Shown here: positions 24,401 to 32,784 of the stretch, in pieces
Layout of the letters: every line of letters begins with the position of its first letter
Position numbering within the stretch: position 1 is the stretch's first letter
Origin: JAEYOM01 sp036260935
GTDB taxonomy: Bacteria > Bacillota > Clostridia > Acetivibrionales > DTU013
DNA length: 64,000 nt
Assembly (NCBI GenBank): GCA_036260935.1
Contig: DATALQ010000035.1
Location: forward strand, 180,965-244,964
Direction: 5' to 3'
Translations under genes and position numbers: made by a program
Notes under the pieces: model-generated
Seen by the model: the letters and a program-made list of their open reading frames with translations, nothing else
What the model was told of the DNA's origin: nothing
The model's database searches: none

Positions 24401-25797
24401 ATAACGCCGTCCTTTATCTGCATGCATTTCATGTCCTGTCCGCCGATATCCAGGATAAAATCCACTCCGGGCAGAAAATGTTCGGCAGCCTTATAATGCG
24501 CTATAGTCTCCACCTCTCCGAGATCGACCCGGAGAGCAGCCCTGATAAGACCTTCGCCGTAGCCCGTAACGGTAGAATTGGCTATGTATGCGCCTTTCGG
24601 CATCAATGAGTAAAGCTTTTTCATTTCCTTTATAACGGATTTCAGCGGGCTTCCCTTGTTGCTTCCGTAATGGTAATACATCAGTGCGCCTTCACTGTCG
24701 GTAAGCGCAAGCTTTGTAGTCGTCGACCCTGCATCGATACCGAGAAAGCAGGGGCCTGCATAACCGGAAAGCTCCCTGCGCCTGACCTGGTGCCTCGAAT
24801 GCCTGCGATTGAATTCACCAAGCTCTATTTCATCATTGAAAAGCGGGCTCAGCCTCTCCACCTCATGCACCGTTACCGTGTTTACAGCCGAGAGCCTGTT
24901 TCTAAGCGACTGGAAACTCATTATCTTCTTTTCCTTCGACGCCAGTGCGGCGCCCACGGCCACGAAAAGCTGGGAGTTGTCCGGGAATATGACCTGGTCT
25001 TCCTCCAACGCAAGAGTTTCTATGAATCTTTTCCTTAGCTCGGGAAGAAAATAAAGCGGTCCCCCAAGAAATGCAACATTGCCTTTAATCGGCCTGCCGC
25101 ACGCAAGTCCGCTGATCGTTTGATTTACTACCGACTGGAATACCGAAGCGGCGATATCCTCTCTCGCGGCGCCCTCATTCAAGAGCGGCTGTATGTCCGT
25201 TTTTGCGAACACGCCGCATCTGGCCGCAATAGGGTATATGACCTTGTAGTTTTCCGCAAGCTTGTTGAGCCCCGCAGCGTCAGTCTGCAGGAGGGATGCC
25301 ATCTGGTCAATGAACGCTCCCGTACCGCCTGCACAGGTGCCGTTCATGCGTTGCTCAATACCGCCTCTGAAAAAAGTGATTTTGGCGTCTTCCCCGCCCA
25401 GCTCGATCGCTGCGTCTGTTTCCGGTATCAGACTGCGGATTGCGCCTGTAGCAGCGACAACCTCCTGTTCGAAGGGCAGCTTCATCCATTGCGCAACGGA
25501 GATACCTCCGGAACCCGTCAGCGTTATCGTCAGGTCGTCCCCTTCAAATATACCGCAGGTCTCGTCGACAAGTTCGTATATCGTCTTTCTGATATCTGAA
25601 AAATGCCTCTGATATTTACTGTATTGTATTTTTTCATTTTTATCCAGAACCACAAGCTTAACCGTGGTCGAGCCTACATCAAGGCCTGCATGGAAAAGTC
25701 TTCTCATATGGTCAATACCGCAAAAACAGTATTTAAGCTGCCCCCTTATCAGTAAAGAAAGAGTACCAACAATACGCATTGATACTCCATCCAGCAT
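21406..25797 (-). CDS. 2-hydroxyacyl-CoA dehydratase / activase fusion protein
   Basis: A giant protein (about 1460 residues) of the acyl-CoA dehydratase activase-related family. Two BadF/HgdC-type ATPase domains come first (AGLDVGSTTVKLVVLD near 40; FLGIDAGSTTTKLALTD near 350), each with the GGQD or GGED and ACSSGCGSFIE/CAGGTGAFID motifs whose Cys hold a shared 4Fe-4S cluster in HgdC. A DUF2229 region follows (IGIPRVLNMYENYPFWHTFF), then a dehydratase D-like part with Cys for another cluster. Relatives use ATP to drive low-potential electrons for radical dehydration or reduction; the true substrate is unknown. Several starts are possible (GTG 25818, ATG 25797, 25779 or 25707); 25797 follows AAAGGA. 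Monocistronic. Confidence 0.88.
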   Translation of the reverse strand: MLDGVSMRIVGTLSLLIRGQLKYCFCGIDHMRRLFHAGLDVGSTTVKLVVLDKNEKIQYSKYQRHFSDIRKTIYELVDETCGIFEGDDLTITLTGSGGISVAQWMKLPFEQEVVAATGAIRSLIPETDAAIELGGEDAKITFFRGGIEQRMNGTCAGGTGAFIDQMASLLQTDAAGLNKLAENYKVIYPIAARCGVFAKTDIQPLLNEGAAREDIAASVFQSVVNQTISGLACGRPIKGNVAFLGGPLYFLPELRKRFIETLALEEDQVIFPDNSQLFVAVGAALASKEKKIMSFQSLRNRLSAVNTVTVHEVERLSPLFNDEIELGEFNRRHSRHQVRRRELSGYAGPCFLGIDAGSTTTKLALTDSEGALMYYHYGSNKGSPLKSVIKEMKKLYSLMPKGAYIANSTVTGYGEGLIRAALRVDLGEVETIAHYKAAEHFLPGVDFILDIGGQDMKCMQIKDGVIDNIMLNEACSSGCGSFIETFASSLNMSVEDFAREALLAKKPVDLGSRCTVFINSRVKQAQKEGASVGDISAGLSYSVIKNALMKVIKIRDPKHMGKKIIVQGGTFYNTAVLRSFEIISGREAVRPDIAGIMGAYGAALISGERCPAGHRSGIMGPEDLESFQTEITMKRCGKCSNNCLLTINNFTDGRVFVSGNRCERGAGGELRRDNAPNMFDFKYRLITGYKPLDEKAAVRGVIGIPRVLNMYENYPFWHTFFTELKFRVVLSPRSSRQIYELGIETMPSESVCYPAKLVHGHIMSLVQSGVKNIFYPCLPYERKEDENADNCYNCPIVTSYSEVIKGNVDALKEMGINYMNPFLPYYDKKRLAERLYEELKGLGPKKGEIRKAIDKAWAEDEHFKERIRKKGEEIVADLEKTGGKGIVLAGRPYHIDPEINHGLPNLITEFGMAVLTEDSVAHLDKSCRPLRVVDQWTYHTRLYSAASFAGTKPNLELVQLNSFGCGLDAVTTDQVQEIMHAAGKIYTVLKIDEISNLGAARIRLRSLKAAMEERDRNGYAISGSRYSYEKVPFTEEMRKRHTILAPQMSPIHFQFIETAFREAGYNLEILPSVDRGAVDEGLKHVNNDACYPSILTTGQLIEALKSGRYDPDNVSLIISQTGGGCRATNYIGFIRKALKDAGFDRIPVISLNALGMESNPGFKITRSLLNKALIALVYGDLLMRVLYRVRPYEKIKGSANLLYESWVERCQASVRSGRHSEFKRNIKGIVEDFDSLELEKAEKPRVGLVGEILVKFHPTANNDVVNVIENEGAEAVMPDLIDFFLYCAYAPNFKYRYLADSLKSKLVNNAAIAAIEYYRRYMKKALAASRRFDPPSTIYKLAAKASKVLSLGNCTGEGWFLTAEMIELIEEGAANIVCMQPFACLPNHITGKGMIKALKKKFPQANIVPVDYDPGASEVNQLNRIKLMLAAAFRNMKEDGVGREMTQEKDYATGARAGTDLKA

Positions 25798-25932
25798 GAA
25801 TTCCTTTAATATTAACACAAAACATATGAATTATAAATAGTACTCTTTTTGTAAAAAAATCACTATTCTATAAGTTCATTGCGCTGGCCGTTTTATATTA
25901 CGGGATTTCGCTTCAAAAGTCTGTAGTTCAGC

Positions 25933-26155
25933 GTTGTGTCGACCACTTTGCATTGCATGAGTTTTACTTTATAGAGCATATTAATGAAGCAAAGGCAAGG
26001 GCAAATTCATGTTTGAGCGAAGCAATATGAAATGCTCCGCATTTCGTTTCATCTGTAACTATTTGCAAAGCAAATAGTATTGTTTGAATTTGCCACAAAG
26101 CTGAATTTATATGCTCTTGAAGTAAAACTCCGCAATAAAAAGTAGTCGACACAAC
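25933..26155. repeat. 223-bp imperfect palindromic element after lepB
   Basis: The ends GTTGTGTCGAC and GTCGACACAAC are exact complements, and the arms remain alignable inward for about 50 bases (GAGTTTTACTT and AGAGCATAT occur in both). Inside are two further hairpins: GAAATGC-tcc-GCATTTC and CTATTTGC-aaa-GCAAATAG. It begins three bases beyond the lepB stop. The layout suits a miniature inverted-repeat element or a structured RNA. No transposase is present. The remaining part of this 340-base gap (25819-25932) shows nothing. Confidence 0.75.
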
Positions 26156-26158
26156 TCG

Positions 26159-26746
26159 CTACTTATACCCGCCTGTATACCTGATCGGTCCGAATTTGCT
26201 GAAAGGATAGAAGCGGAATACTGCTCTGCCCACGATCTCATCCTTTTGTATGGGGCCGAACTCGGTGCAGTCCTGGCTGTATGGCCTGTTATCACCCAAA
26301 ACATACGCCTGGCCTTTCTTAAGGGTAAGGTCGGTATACTCGGGAAGATCGCCGACAGGCGTTTCGGGTTCGACCGGTAATCCGATCAGAAACTGCTTTC
26401 CATTTACGTAAAGCTTTCCGTCTTTAACCTGCACTCTGTCTCCCTCGACTGCAACAAGCCTCTTTATCAGCTTTCTATCCGTATCGGGCATTTTCACTAT
26501 TACGATATCGCCCCTGTGAAGGTCTCCAAACCTGTAGCCGAGCTTTTCAACAAGCAGGTTGTCGCCTTCTACAAAATTAGGCTGCATTGAAATGTCATAA
26601 ACAATCGTCCTTTGGGCTACAAAGGTAACTATTAGAACGCCCAGTATTATTGCTATTGCTATATGGATAAACCAATCCAGGGCTTCGTTTTTCTTCTTTC
26701 CATCTGTAGAAGGCTGCTTTTCTGTGCCCCCCGCAGCCGGTTCCAT
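26159..26746 (-). CDS. lepB: Signal peptidase I
   Basis: Membrane-bound S26 serine protease that removes signal peptides from exported proteins. One membrane segment lies at about 24-46 (WFIHIAIAIILGVLIVTFVA), then the catalytic Ser53 in ISMQPN and the general-base Lys95 in KLIKRLVAVEGD, and the conserved box YVLGDNRPYSQDCTEFGPI. The 195-residue length is usual. The ATG has GGAAGGA immediately before it, too close for normal pairing, while GGAGGAG lies some 20 bases upstream; an upstream non-ATG start cannot be excluded. The gene stop touches the palindromic element. Confidence 0.94.
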   Translation of the reverse strand: MEPAAGGTEKQPSTDGKKKNEALDWFIHIAIAIILGVLIVTFVAQRTIVYDISMQPNFVEGDNLLVEKLGYRFGDLHRGDIVIVKMPDTDRKLIKRLVAVEGDRVQVKDGKLYVNGKQFLIGLPVEPETPVGDLPEYTDLTLKKGQAYVLGDNRPYSQDCTEFGPIQKDEIVGRAVFRFYPFSKFGPIRYTGGYK

Positions 26747-26868
26747 TCCTTCCGCAGCGCTTTTCTTCTCCTCCGTGGCAGGTCCCCCCTATCCGTGATA
26801 TCAATGTATATTAATAATACCACTGTATGTCCAGATGTGCCATAGCTATTACATAATTTTACATTATT

Positions 26869-28659
26869 CTACTTGCTTTCCTGCACGGTGACGCTTATAT
26901 TAAGCTCCTGCAGCTGCTTTTGGTCTACAAACCCAGGCGAGTTCGTCATAGGATCCGATGCATTCTGTACCTTCGGGAATGCAATGACATCCCTTATGCT
27001 ATCCTTGCCGGCCATAAGCATGATCATCCTGTCAAGTCCGTATGCCATGCCGCCGTGCGGCGGAACGCCATACTTGAAGGCTTCGAGCAGGTATCCGAAT
27101 TTTGCCCATGCCTCTTCCTCCGTGAACCCGAGCAGCTTGAACATCCTGGACTGCAGTTCCTGTATATGGATCCTTATACTGCCGCCGCCGAGCTCCGTAC
27201 CGTTGAGGACTATATCGTACGCTTTGGCACGGACCCTGCCGGGGTCGCTTTCAAGATACTGCAGATCCTCGTCCATCGGCGATGTAAAGGGATGATGCAT
27301 CGCTACCCAACGCTGTTCCTCCTCGCTGTATTCGAGCAGAGGGAATTCGGTAACCCACAGGAACCTGAATTCGCTCTTATCAAGCAAACCCAGCCTTCTG
27401 GCTATTTCGAGCCTGAGTGCGCCGAGAGAATCGTAGACCACCTTGTTCTTGTCGGCTACAAAGCATATGAGATCGCCCGGCTCCGCCTTCGTTCTTTCCA
27501 GGAGCGCCTTTATTTCAGCATCATTGAAAAATTTTGTTATCGATGACTTGAGTTCATTCTCCTCAACTGCAATCCAGGCCATTCCCTTCGCCTTGTAGGT
27601 TTTCACAAGGTCTACGAGGCTGTCGATCTCTTTCCTGCTGAATTTGGCACAGCCCTTCGCATTGATCGCCCGCACGCTGCCTCCGTTCTTCACTGCATCG
27701 GAGAACACTTTGAAACCACAGTCTTCTACGAGATCGGATACATTGACGAGTTCCATTCCGAACCTGAGATCCGGTTTATCGGAACCGAACCGATCCATTG
27801 CCTCCTGCCAGGTAAGCCTCTGGAACGGAGTTTCTATATCCACGCCAAGAGCTTCCTTAAAGACCTTTTTTATAAAGCCCTCGTTGATGGAAAGCACGTC
27901 GTCCACATTTACGAAAGACATTTCAAGGTCGATCTGTGTAAATTCAGGCTGTCTGTCAGCTCTCAGGTCTTCATCGCGGAAACATTTCGCTATCTGCATG
28001 TAACGATCGAAACCGGCTACCATGAGCAGTTGTTTGAATAGCTGGGGAGACTGCGGGAGCGCGTAAAACTTTCCCGGATGAACCCTGCTCGGGACCAGAT
28101 AGTCCCTTGCGCCTTCCGGTGAGCTATTTACAAGTATAGGCGTTTCAATCTCCAAAAATCCATTCGTATCGTAATAATCGCGCGCTATTTTTACTACCCT
28201 GTGGCGCAGCATAAAATTCGCCTGCATGTCCGGTCTTCTAAGGTCCAGGTACCTGTGCTTCAGCCTTATGACTTCATTTACGTCCGAATCCTCCTCTATC
28301 TGTATTGGAGGCGTCTCGGAGGCACTGAGAATTCTGAGTTCTTTTGCTATTATCTCGATCTCTCCGGTTTTCATATTAGGGTTGATATTCTCGGGTGTCC
28401 TTTTGGCCACTTCCCCCACCACAGCAAGAACATATTCGTTCCTTATCGTTTCGGCCTTGCTGAACAATTCCCCTCCGTCGGTGCCATTGAAAACCACCTG
28501 CAGCAAGCCGGTCCTGTCCCTTAATGCTACAAAGATAAGGCTGCCCAGGTTCCTGCGTTTATGCGCCCAGCCCATGACCGTAACGGTTTTACCGACATCG
28601 GCGATGCCTGGCTCCGTGCATCTATGAGTCCTTTTCAAGCCGTAAATTGTCTCTCCCAT
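26869..28659 (-). CDS. aspS: Aspartyl-tRNA synthetase
   Basis: Class II synthetase of the bacterial type (596 residues) that charges tRNA-Asp. An OB-fold anticodon domain comes first (VGKTVTVMGWAHKRRNLGSLIFVALRDR), then motif 2 (FRDEDLRADRQPEFTQIDLEMSF in pieces), the large bacterial GAD insertion domain, and motif 3 (GLDRMIMLMAGKDSIRDVIAFPK). I take the second in-frame ATG (MGETIYGLKRTH), nine bases after GGGAGG; the first ATG is only three bases from it. It lies 114 bases after hisS and may share its T-box-controlled transcript. Discriminating versus non-discriminating type is not decided. Confidence 0.97.
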   Translation of the reverse strand: MGETIYGLKRTHRCTEPGIADVGKTVTVMGWAHKRRNLGSLIFVALRDRTGLLQVVFNGTDGGELFSKAETIRNEYVLAVVGEVAKRTPENINPNMKTGEIEIIAKELRILSASETPPIQIEEDSDVNEVIRLKHRYLDLRRPDMQANFMLRHRVVKIARDYYDTNGFLEIETPILVNSSPEGARDYLVPSRVHPGKFYALPQSPQLFKQLLMVAGFDRYMQIAKCFRDEDLRADRQPEFTQIDLEMSFVNVDDVLSINEGFIKKVFKEALGVDIETPFQRLTWQEAMDRFGSDKPDLRFGMELVNVSDLVEDCGFKVFSDAVKNGGSVRAINAKGCAKFSRKEIDSLVDLVKTYKAKGMAWIAVEENELKSSITKFFNDAEIKALLERTKAEPGDLICFVADKNKVVYDSLGALRLEIARRLGLLDKSEFRFLWVTEFPLLEYSEEEQRWVAMHHPFTSPMDEDLQYLESDPGRVRAKAYDIVLNGTELGGGSIRIHIQELQSRMFKLLGFTEEEAWAKFGYLLEAFKYGVPPHGGMAYGLDRMIMLMAGKDSIRDVIAFPKVQNASDPMTNSPGFVDQKQLQELNISVTVQESK

Positions 28660-28773
28660 AATCATTCTCCTCCCTTGGATGTTTTAGAAGTAATCCGCGC
28701 CATTGGCGCTAAACATCCTGTCTGCGGTCCACGCAATTAAATTTCTTAACATTGTCGTATTAAAACGTAAAAC

Positions 28774-30033
28774 TCATTTGCACTGGTTCTTCAGCCTGTC
28801 GAGAATGGAGTCGAGACTCACATCCTTCTGCTCGCCGTTTCGCATATCCTTCAGAACGCCCTTGCCCGATTCTATTTCATTGTCCCCGAGGACTATGGTG
28901 TACGAAAATCCTTTTTTATCCGCGTATTTCATCTGAGCCTTCAGGCTTCTGGACATAAGGTCCGTTTCAGCTCCGACATTGCAGCTTCTCAGCTTGTATA
29001 CCATCTGCTGCGCAAAATCCGATGCCTTCTGACCCATCGTCGCTATATACAAATCCGGCGCAGGCGGTTCTTCAATGACGATGCCCTGGCTCTCCAATTC
29101 CATCATCAGCCTTTCCACCCCAAGCGCAAAGCCGATTCCGGGTGTCGGCGTACCGCCGCAGGTCTCGACGAGTCCATCGTACCTGCCTCCGCCGCAAATA
29201 GTACCTTGTGTGCCTACGTTCTCCGAAATGAATTCGAATACCGTCCTGGTATAATAATCCAATCCCCTTACTATACCCGGGTCAACGCCATATTCTATTC
29301 CGAGATTGTCGAGTCCGGATTTCAGCCCTTCAAAATGAGCGCGGCAATCGTCGCAAAGATAATCCTGAAGCGAGGGAGCGCCAGATACGAACCTCTTGCA
29401 GCCCGTCTCCTTGCAGTCAAGCAGCCTCAGAGGATTCCTATCGAATCTCTCCCTGCAATTTCCGCAAAGCTCGGAGAGGTGTGGTTTGTAATATTCCTTG
29501 AGTTTTTCATGGTATACGGATCTGCATTTGGGGCAGCCAATACTGTTGATGTTCAGTCCGGTCTTTTTAAGCCCAAGTCTTTCGAAGAACATGTACAGTA
29601 TGCTGATTATCTCGACGTCTATTGCCGGGCCTGCGGCTCCGAACGCTTCGACGCCGAACTGGTGGAATTCCCTGTATCGGCCCTTTTGGACATTTTCATA
29701 TCTGTATGCCGTAATATCGTAAAAAAGCTTTATAGGCTGCGGTAACGAAGCCATTCCGTTTTCTATGTAGCTCCTTACCACGCCGGCCGTCCCTTCAGGC
29801 CGAAGAGTAATGCTTCTTCCGCCCTTATCCTGAAAGGTATACATCTCCTTCTGAACCACGTCGGTCGTGTCGCCTACTCCCCTTTGGAACAATTCGGTAT
29901 GTTCAAATACAGGTATTCTTATTTCCTTATATCCGAAGCTGTCGCAAAGCTTTCTGAAAGCCTTCTCAACGAACTGCCACTTGTGGATCTCCGAAGGGAG
30001 AATGTCCCTTGTACCTTTTGGCGCCTGAATCAT
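28774..30033 (-). CDS. hisS: Histidyl-tRNA synthetase
   Basis: Class II synthetase for tRNA-His, 419 residues. The start MIQAPKGTRDILP matches the family and lies five bases after AAAGGAGG; an ATG eight codons upstream overlaps that site. Motif 2 (YENVQKGRYREFHQFGVEAFG), the HisA-type loop (IVRGLDYYTRTVFEF) and motif 3 (GGRYDGLVETCGG, GIGFALGVERLMMEL) are clear, followed by the anticodon-binding domain. There are Cys pairs in the insertion (CPKCRS; CGNC; CKETGC), as in many clostridial forms, perhaps a zinc site. Controlled by a T-box leader. Confidence 0.97.
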   Translation of the reverse strand: MIQAPKGTRDILPSEIHKWQFVEKAFRKLCDSFGYKEIRIPVFEHTELFQRGVGDTTDVVQKEMYTFQDKGGRSITLRPEGTAGVVRSYIENGMASLPQPIKLFYDITAYRYENVQKGRYREFHQFGVEAFGAAGPAIDVEIISILYMFFERLGLKKTGLNINSIGCPKCRSVYHEKLKEYYKPHLSELCGNCRERFDRNPLRLLDCKETGCKRFVSGAPSLQDYLCDDCRAHFEGLKSGLDNLGIEYGVDPGIVRGLDYYTRTVFEFISENVGTQGTICGGGRYDGLVETCGGTPTPGIGFALGVERLMMELESQGIVIEEPPAPDLYIATMGQKASDFAQQMVYKLRSCNVGAETDLMSRSLKAQMKYADKKGFSYTIVLGDNEIESGKGVLKDMRNGEQKDVSLDSILDRLKNQCK

Positions 30034-30074
30034 AGCGTCCTCCTTTTTACTTTCCATTATTGCCGTTTATAAAA

Positions 30075-30414
30075 TAATAAAACTCCCGTCTGACAATATA
30101 GTCAGGGACGAGAGTTGTTTCCCGTGGTGCCACCCGGATCGGATCCTGCTTCTTTTGTTCCACTTTCGCAGGCTCCACTTATTTCCCTTAACGCAGGTTC
30201 ACGTGACAGCTTACTTGATCAAAGCGTTCTATAGACCCTGTCTGCCGGCTTTCGGCTATAATCTTTCCGTCAGACATCCGCTGTAAGCTTTCCTCTGTCC
30301 GGCTCCGGAATGTCTTTCTCCCGCCTTATGTTAAAAGCGCTTTCAGTCGCGGCGCCTTCTCCCTTGAACATGTACAGGATACTGTTTTCCTTCATTGCCT
30401 TTTATATTAAATAT
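30075..30414 (-). promoter_or_regulatory. T-box riboswitch leader of hisS
   Basis: The minus-strand leader contains the T-box sequence GGGTGGCACCACGGG (30135-30121) followed by a terminator stem (about 30116-30081) and T-rich run. Uncharged tRNA would pair with the UGGC bulge to form the antiterminator and allow hisS expression. Linker features such as AAGTGGA...AAAGTGGAACAAAAG are typical. A possible specifier is CAU (His) at 30312-30310, in AGACATTCC; this assignment is tentative because I could not fold Stem I. Confidence 0.92.
30081..30116 (-). terminator. Regulated terminator of the hisS T-box
   Basis: AACTCTCGTCCCTGAC pairs with GTCAGACGGGAGTT around a TATATT loop, followed by TTATTATTTT on the minus strand. 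It competes with the antiterminator that includes the T-box sequence. Confidence 0.85.
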
Positions 30415-30421
30415 TATTTAT

Positions 30422-30450
30422 ATTTTAATAACGTATCATGCAGTTGTCAA
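30422..30450 (-). promoter_or_regulatory. Promoter of the hisS T-box transcript
   Basis: Minus-strand TTGACA (30450-30445), 17 bases, TAAAAT (30427-30422). It places the transcription start some 10 bases before the leader. The remaining 170 bases up to the plus-strand gene at 30619 are AT-rich and hold only a weak divergent promoter candidate (TTGCAA-17-GATTAT). Confidence 0.8.
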
Positions 30451-30618
30451 GTAAAACCACTTCTCAACCTTGTTGTATTCAGTACATCATTTGATTTATT
30501 ATTTCAAAACTCGATCAAAGGTTGAAAATAAAAATTATTGCAAATCAGTAACTTTTAGAAGGATTATGCATACAAACGTCTAACGTAGTAATAAATCAAA
30601 ATTGAAGGAGATGAGGAT

Positions 30619-31929
30619 ATGGCTATACAGCCGACAGAATACTATATAAAGAATATACTTGGCGAATATGAACCTGTACATTTTAAAACAGATGCAGGTT
30701 TAGTCAAGGTTGAGGACAGCGGTGGCTTTTTCAGCAAAGATAACGCAGAAGAAGTATTGGGTGAAGTAGGGGCTAGTTTGGCGGAAATTTCTCAGATAAT
30801 GGCTGACCAATTTCCTACATCATACCCGTTCAACCTCACAATAAAAGAGGATATCGTTTTTAAGCATACAGACGGCACCCCACTTGTGTTTAGGACGTAT
30901 TGCCCTGTAAACAAGTGCCTTTATGCAACCATAGGATGGGGCGGAGTGCTGAGAAGTGACGATAAGGGAGCAAGTTGGTCTATTACAAAACGGTTTCAGC
31001 AGGATACAACCCCCAAATACCCTCGTGATATGTTCACAAGTAAGACAGGGGCTGTGTTTGTGGTTTGCGCTGTTGGTACTATAGATTCCACCGACTATCG
31101 TTTATATCGTTCTACCGACAAAGGCGTGAACTGGACTGAGGTACTTGCTTTCACTGGGCAGCTCAATATTCTTGGTTATGGAGCGGCGGAACATCCTACT
31201 TGGGGCTTATATATAGCTGAGTATAAGATGGATAATGATGCTGTGCCTTATGTCTATCTACACAGAAGTACTGATGATGGTGCTACATGGGCAATAGCAA
31301 AGCAGTGGAACCATGTAAAACTTGGCACCGGCGCGGAAGATATACGCCATATGCACTTTGTACAGTATGACCCTTATGAAAACTGCATGTGGGCTGGAAC
31401 GGGAGATGAAGATTCACAGTGCCGATTGTATAAATCTACAGACGGTTCAACATGGACGATTTTTGGTTCGGGAACCCAGAAATGGCGTGCTGTATCTATC
31501 CTGTTTGATAAAACATATATTTATATGCCAACTGACGCGGTATTCACTACGGCAGACAGGGGAGCAGTCTATCGCATACATCGTACAACGAAGGTCATAG
31601 AGAAAATAGGCAATATGACAAGCCTGTCGTGGTATTCCACTACACTCGCAGACGGTAAGCAAATCGCCATTTCAACAGTACAAACTGAAGCACTGGATAA
31701 TTACGTAAAGATATGGGATATAGACTATACGGGCGTCAAAGAAGTCGCAAGATGGCAAGCAACACCGAACTGCCCGCTGGCAAATATCCAGAGGATATAT
31801 CAGGATGCCGACGATCCAACAGTACTTTACGCCAATTTCATTTTTTTACCAATGCTTGGTGTGGCCGGTTTGGCTAATGGTATGGGTATAAGACTGATGC
31901 TGAAAGAAGTCAGGCCATTTTCCAGTTAA
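30619..31929 (+). CDS. Asp-box beta-propeller protein with phage-tail-like N-terminus
   Basis: A 436-residue protein that I cannot assign to a function. Four Asp-box repeats are seen (RSDDKGASW near 112, RSTDKGVNW, RSTDDGATW, KSTDGSTW), the sign of a sialidase-like beta-propeller, but the arginine triad and FRIP motif of real sialidases are not evident. The first 60 residues (YYIKNILGEYEPVHFKTDAGLV...) look like the N-terminal part of phage tail or baseplate proteins. There is no signal peptide. GGAG precedes the ATG by eight bases. It stands alone on the plus strand with a more AT-rich sequence than its neighbours, suggesting acquisition, possibly from a prophage. Confidence 0.75.
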   Translation: MAIQPTEYYIKNILGEYEPVHFKTDAGLVKVEDSGGFFSKDNAEEVLGEVGASLAEISQIMADQFPTSYPFNLTIKEDIVFKHTDGTPLVFRTYCPVNKCLYATIGWGGVLRSDDKGASWSITKRFQQDTTPKYPRDMFTSKTGAVFVVCAVGTIDSTDYRLYRSTDKGVNWTEVLAFTGQLNILGYGAAEHPTWGLYIAEYKMDNDAVPYVYLHRSTDDGATWAIAKQWNHVKLGTGAEDIRHMHFVQYDPYENCMWAGTGDEDSQCRLYKSTDGSTWTIFGSGTQKWRAVSILFDKTYIYMPTDAVFTTADRGAVYRIHRTTKVIEKIGNMTSLSWYSTTLADGKQIAISTVQTEALDNYVKIWDIDYTGVKEVARWQATPNCPLANIQRIYQDADDPTVLYANFIFLPMLGVAGLANGMGIRLMLKEVRPFSS

Positions 31930-32031
31930 AGATAATGTTATTGGAACCTCTGGATGACAAAAGATTTACTTTTATAATCAAAAAATGTATATTAAAGGTG
32001 AATATTTTGTTATTTTAGGGAGGAGATAGCA

Positions 32032-32637
32032 ATGGGCAGTAAAAGTTTAGATTTCTTAAAAGCTGATATTTTCAGAATAACTAAAACTTACAGCACAAAG
32101 CAGATTATCAAAAATGCATTCTTTAATAGAAGCTTTAAACCGATTTTTACTATGAGGATATGTCAGCATCTATACGAAAGAAATACAGCGATAAGTAAGT
32201 TACTGCTTATAATTTTCAGGGGTTTACATAGATACGTATGCAATAAAGCCGGAATAGATTTGAGTTGGAAAACAGCCATAGGGCCAGGGTTTTGTATAAC
32301 ACACGGGTGGGGCACAGTTATAAGCCCTTTGGCAGTTATAGGCTCAAACGTCACTGTATTTCATGGGGTGACAATAGGCACAAAACATAAGATTTTAGAA
32401 AACGGAGAACGAGTAGCGGGATATCCAATTATCAAGGACAATGTCTGGATAGGTGCCAATTCCGTTATAATAGGCGGTATTACAATTGGAGAAGGTAGCT
32501 CAATAGCACCAATGTCAATGATACATAAAGATGTTGCTCCTCACACAATTGCGGGGGGTAACCCTCAGAAAATTCTAAAGGGAAATGCACTTGAGGACGT
32601 TTATAATAAGGTGCCCATTGAATCCCTAGCGGGTTAA
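32032..32637 (+). CDS. Serine acetyltransferase-like hexapeptide-repeat O-acetyltransferase
   Basis: A 201-residue left-handed beta-helix acyltransferase. The CysE/WcaB-type core runs from GPGFCITHGWGTVISPLAVIG through VTVFHGVTIG and IIKDNVWIGANSVIIGGITIGEGSSIAPMS to HTIAGGNPQKIL, with the catalytic His likely in FHGVTIG. The N-terminal segment (FNRSFKPIFTMRICQHLYE) suits polysaccharide or small-molecule O-acetyltransferases rather than the long helical domain of housekeeping CysE, so cysteine synthesis is doubtful. GGAGGAG precedes the ATG. It forms a small plus-strand island with the Asp-box protein and is AT-rich; it may decorate surface sugars. Confidence 0.85.
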   Translation: MGSKSLDFLKADIFRITKTYSTKQIIKNAFFNRSFKPIFTMRICQHLYERNTAISKLLLIIFRGLHRYVCNKAGIDLSWKTAIGPGFCITHGWGTVISPLAVIGSNVTVFHGVTIGTKHKILENGERVAGYPIIKDNVWIGANSVIIGGITIGEGSSIAPMSMIHKDVAPHTIAGGNPQKILKGNALEDVYNKVPIESLAG

Positions 32638-32718
32638 CCAAACCAATACATTACCGCAACCTTGGTATCAATTGTACATTCTCTGAACAAAAGGGTTGTT
32701 ACGTCTTTCAAAAAGTAA

Positions 32719-32766
32719 ATGGGACATTTCCCGTGCTTCACTGATGAAGCACGGGAAATGTCCCAT
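32719..32766 (-). terminator. Terminator of the chemoreceptor gene, 22-bp perfect stem
   Basis: ATGGGACATTTCCCGTGCTTCA and its exact complement flank a CTGA loop, 19 bases after the chemoreceptor stop. On the minus strand TTACTTTTTG follows, giving the U-rich tail. It also lies 80 bases after the acetyltransferase gene and could stop convergent transcription. Confidence 0.85.
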
Positions 32767-32784
32767 TACTTTCCTGATCCTGTT

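Noticed and set aside
25964..26152. 62-codon open frame on the minus strand after lepB
   Set aside because: It lies wholly inside the 223-bp palindromic element, has no good ribosome site, and its sequence is explained by the inverted-repeat structure.
26747..26800. Upstream non-ATG start for lepB at an ACG following a G-rich stretch
   Set aside because: ACG starts are very rare, and the ATG at 26746 gives a normal protein; the upstream G-rich stretch is noted only as an oddity.
30619..31929. Functional sialidase
   Set aside because: Asp boxes are present, but the FRIP motif and arginine triad are not evident and there is no signal peptide.
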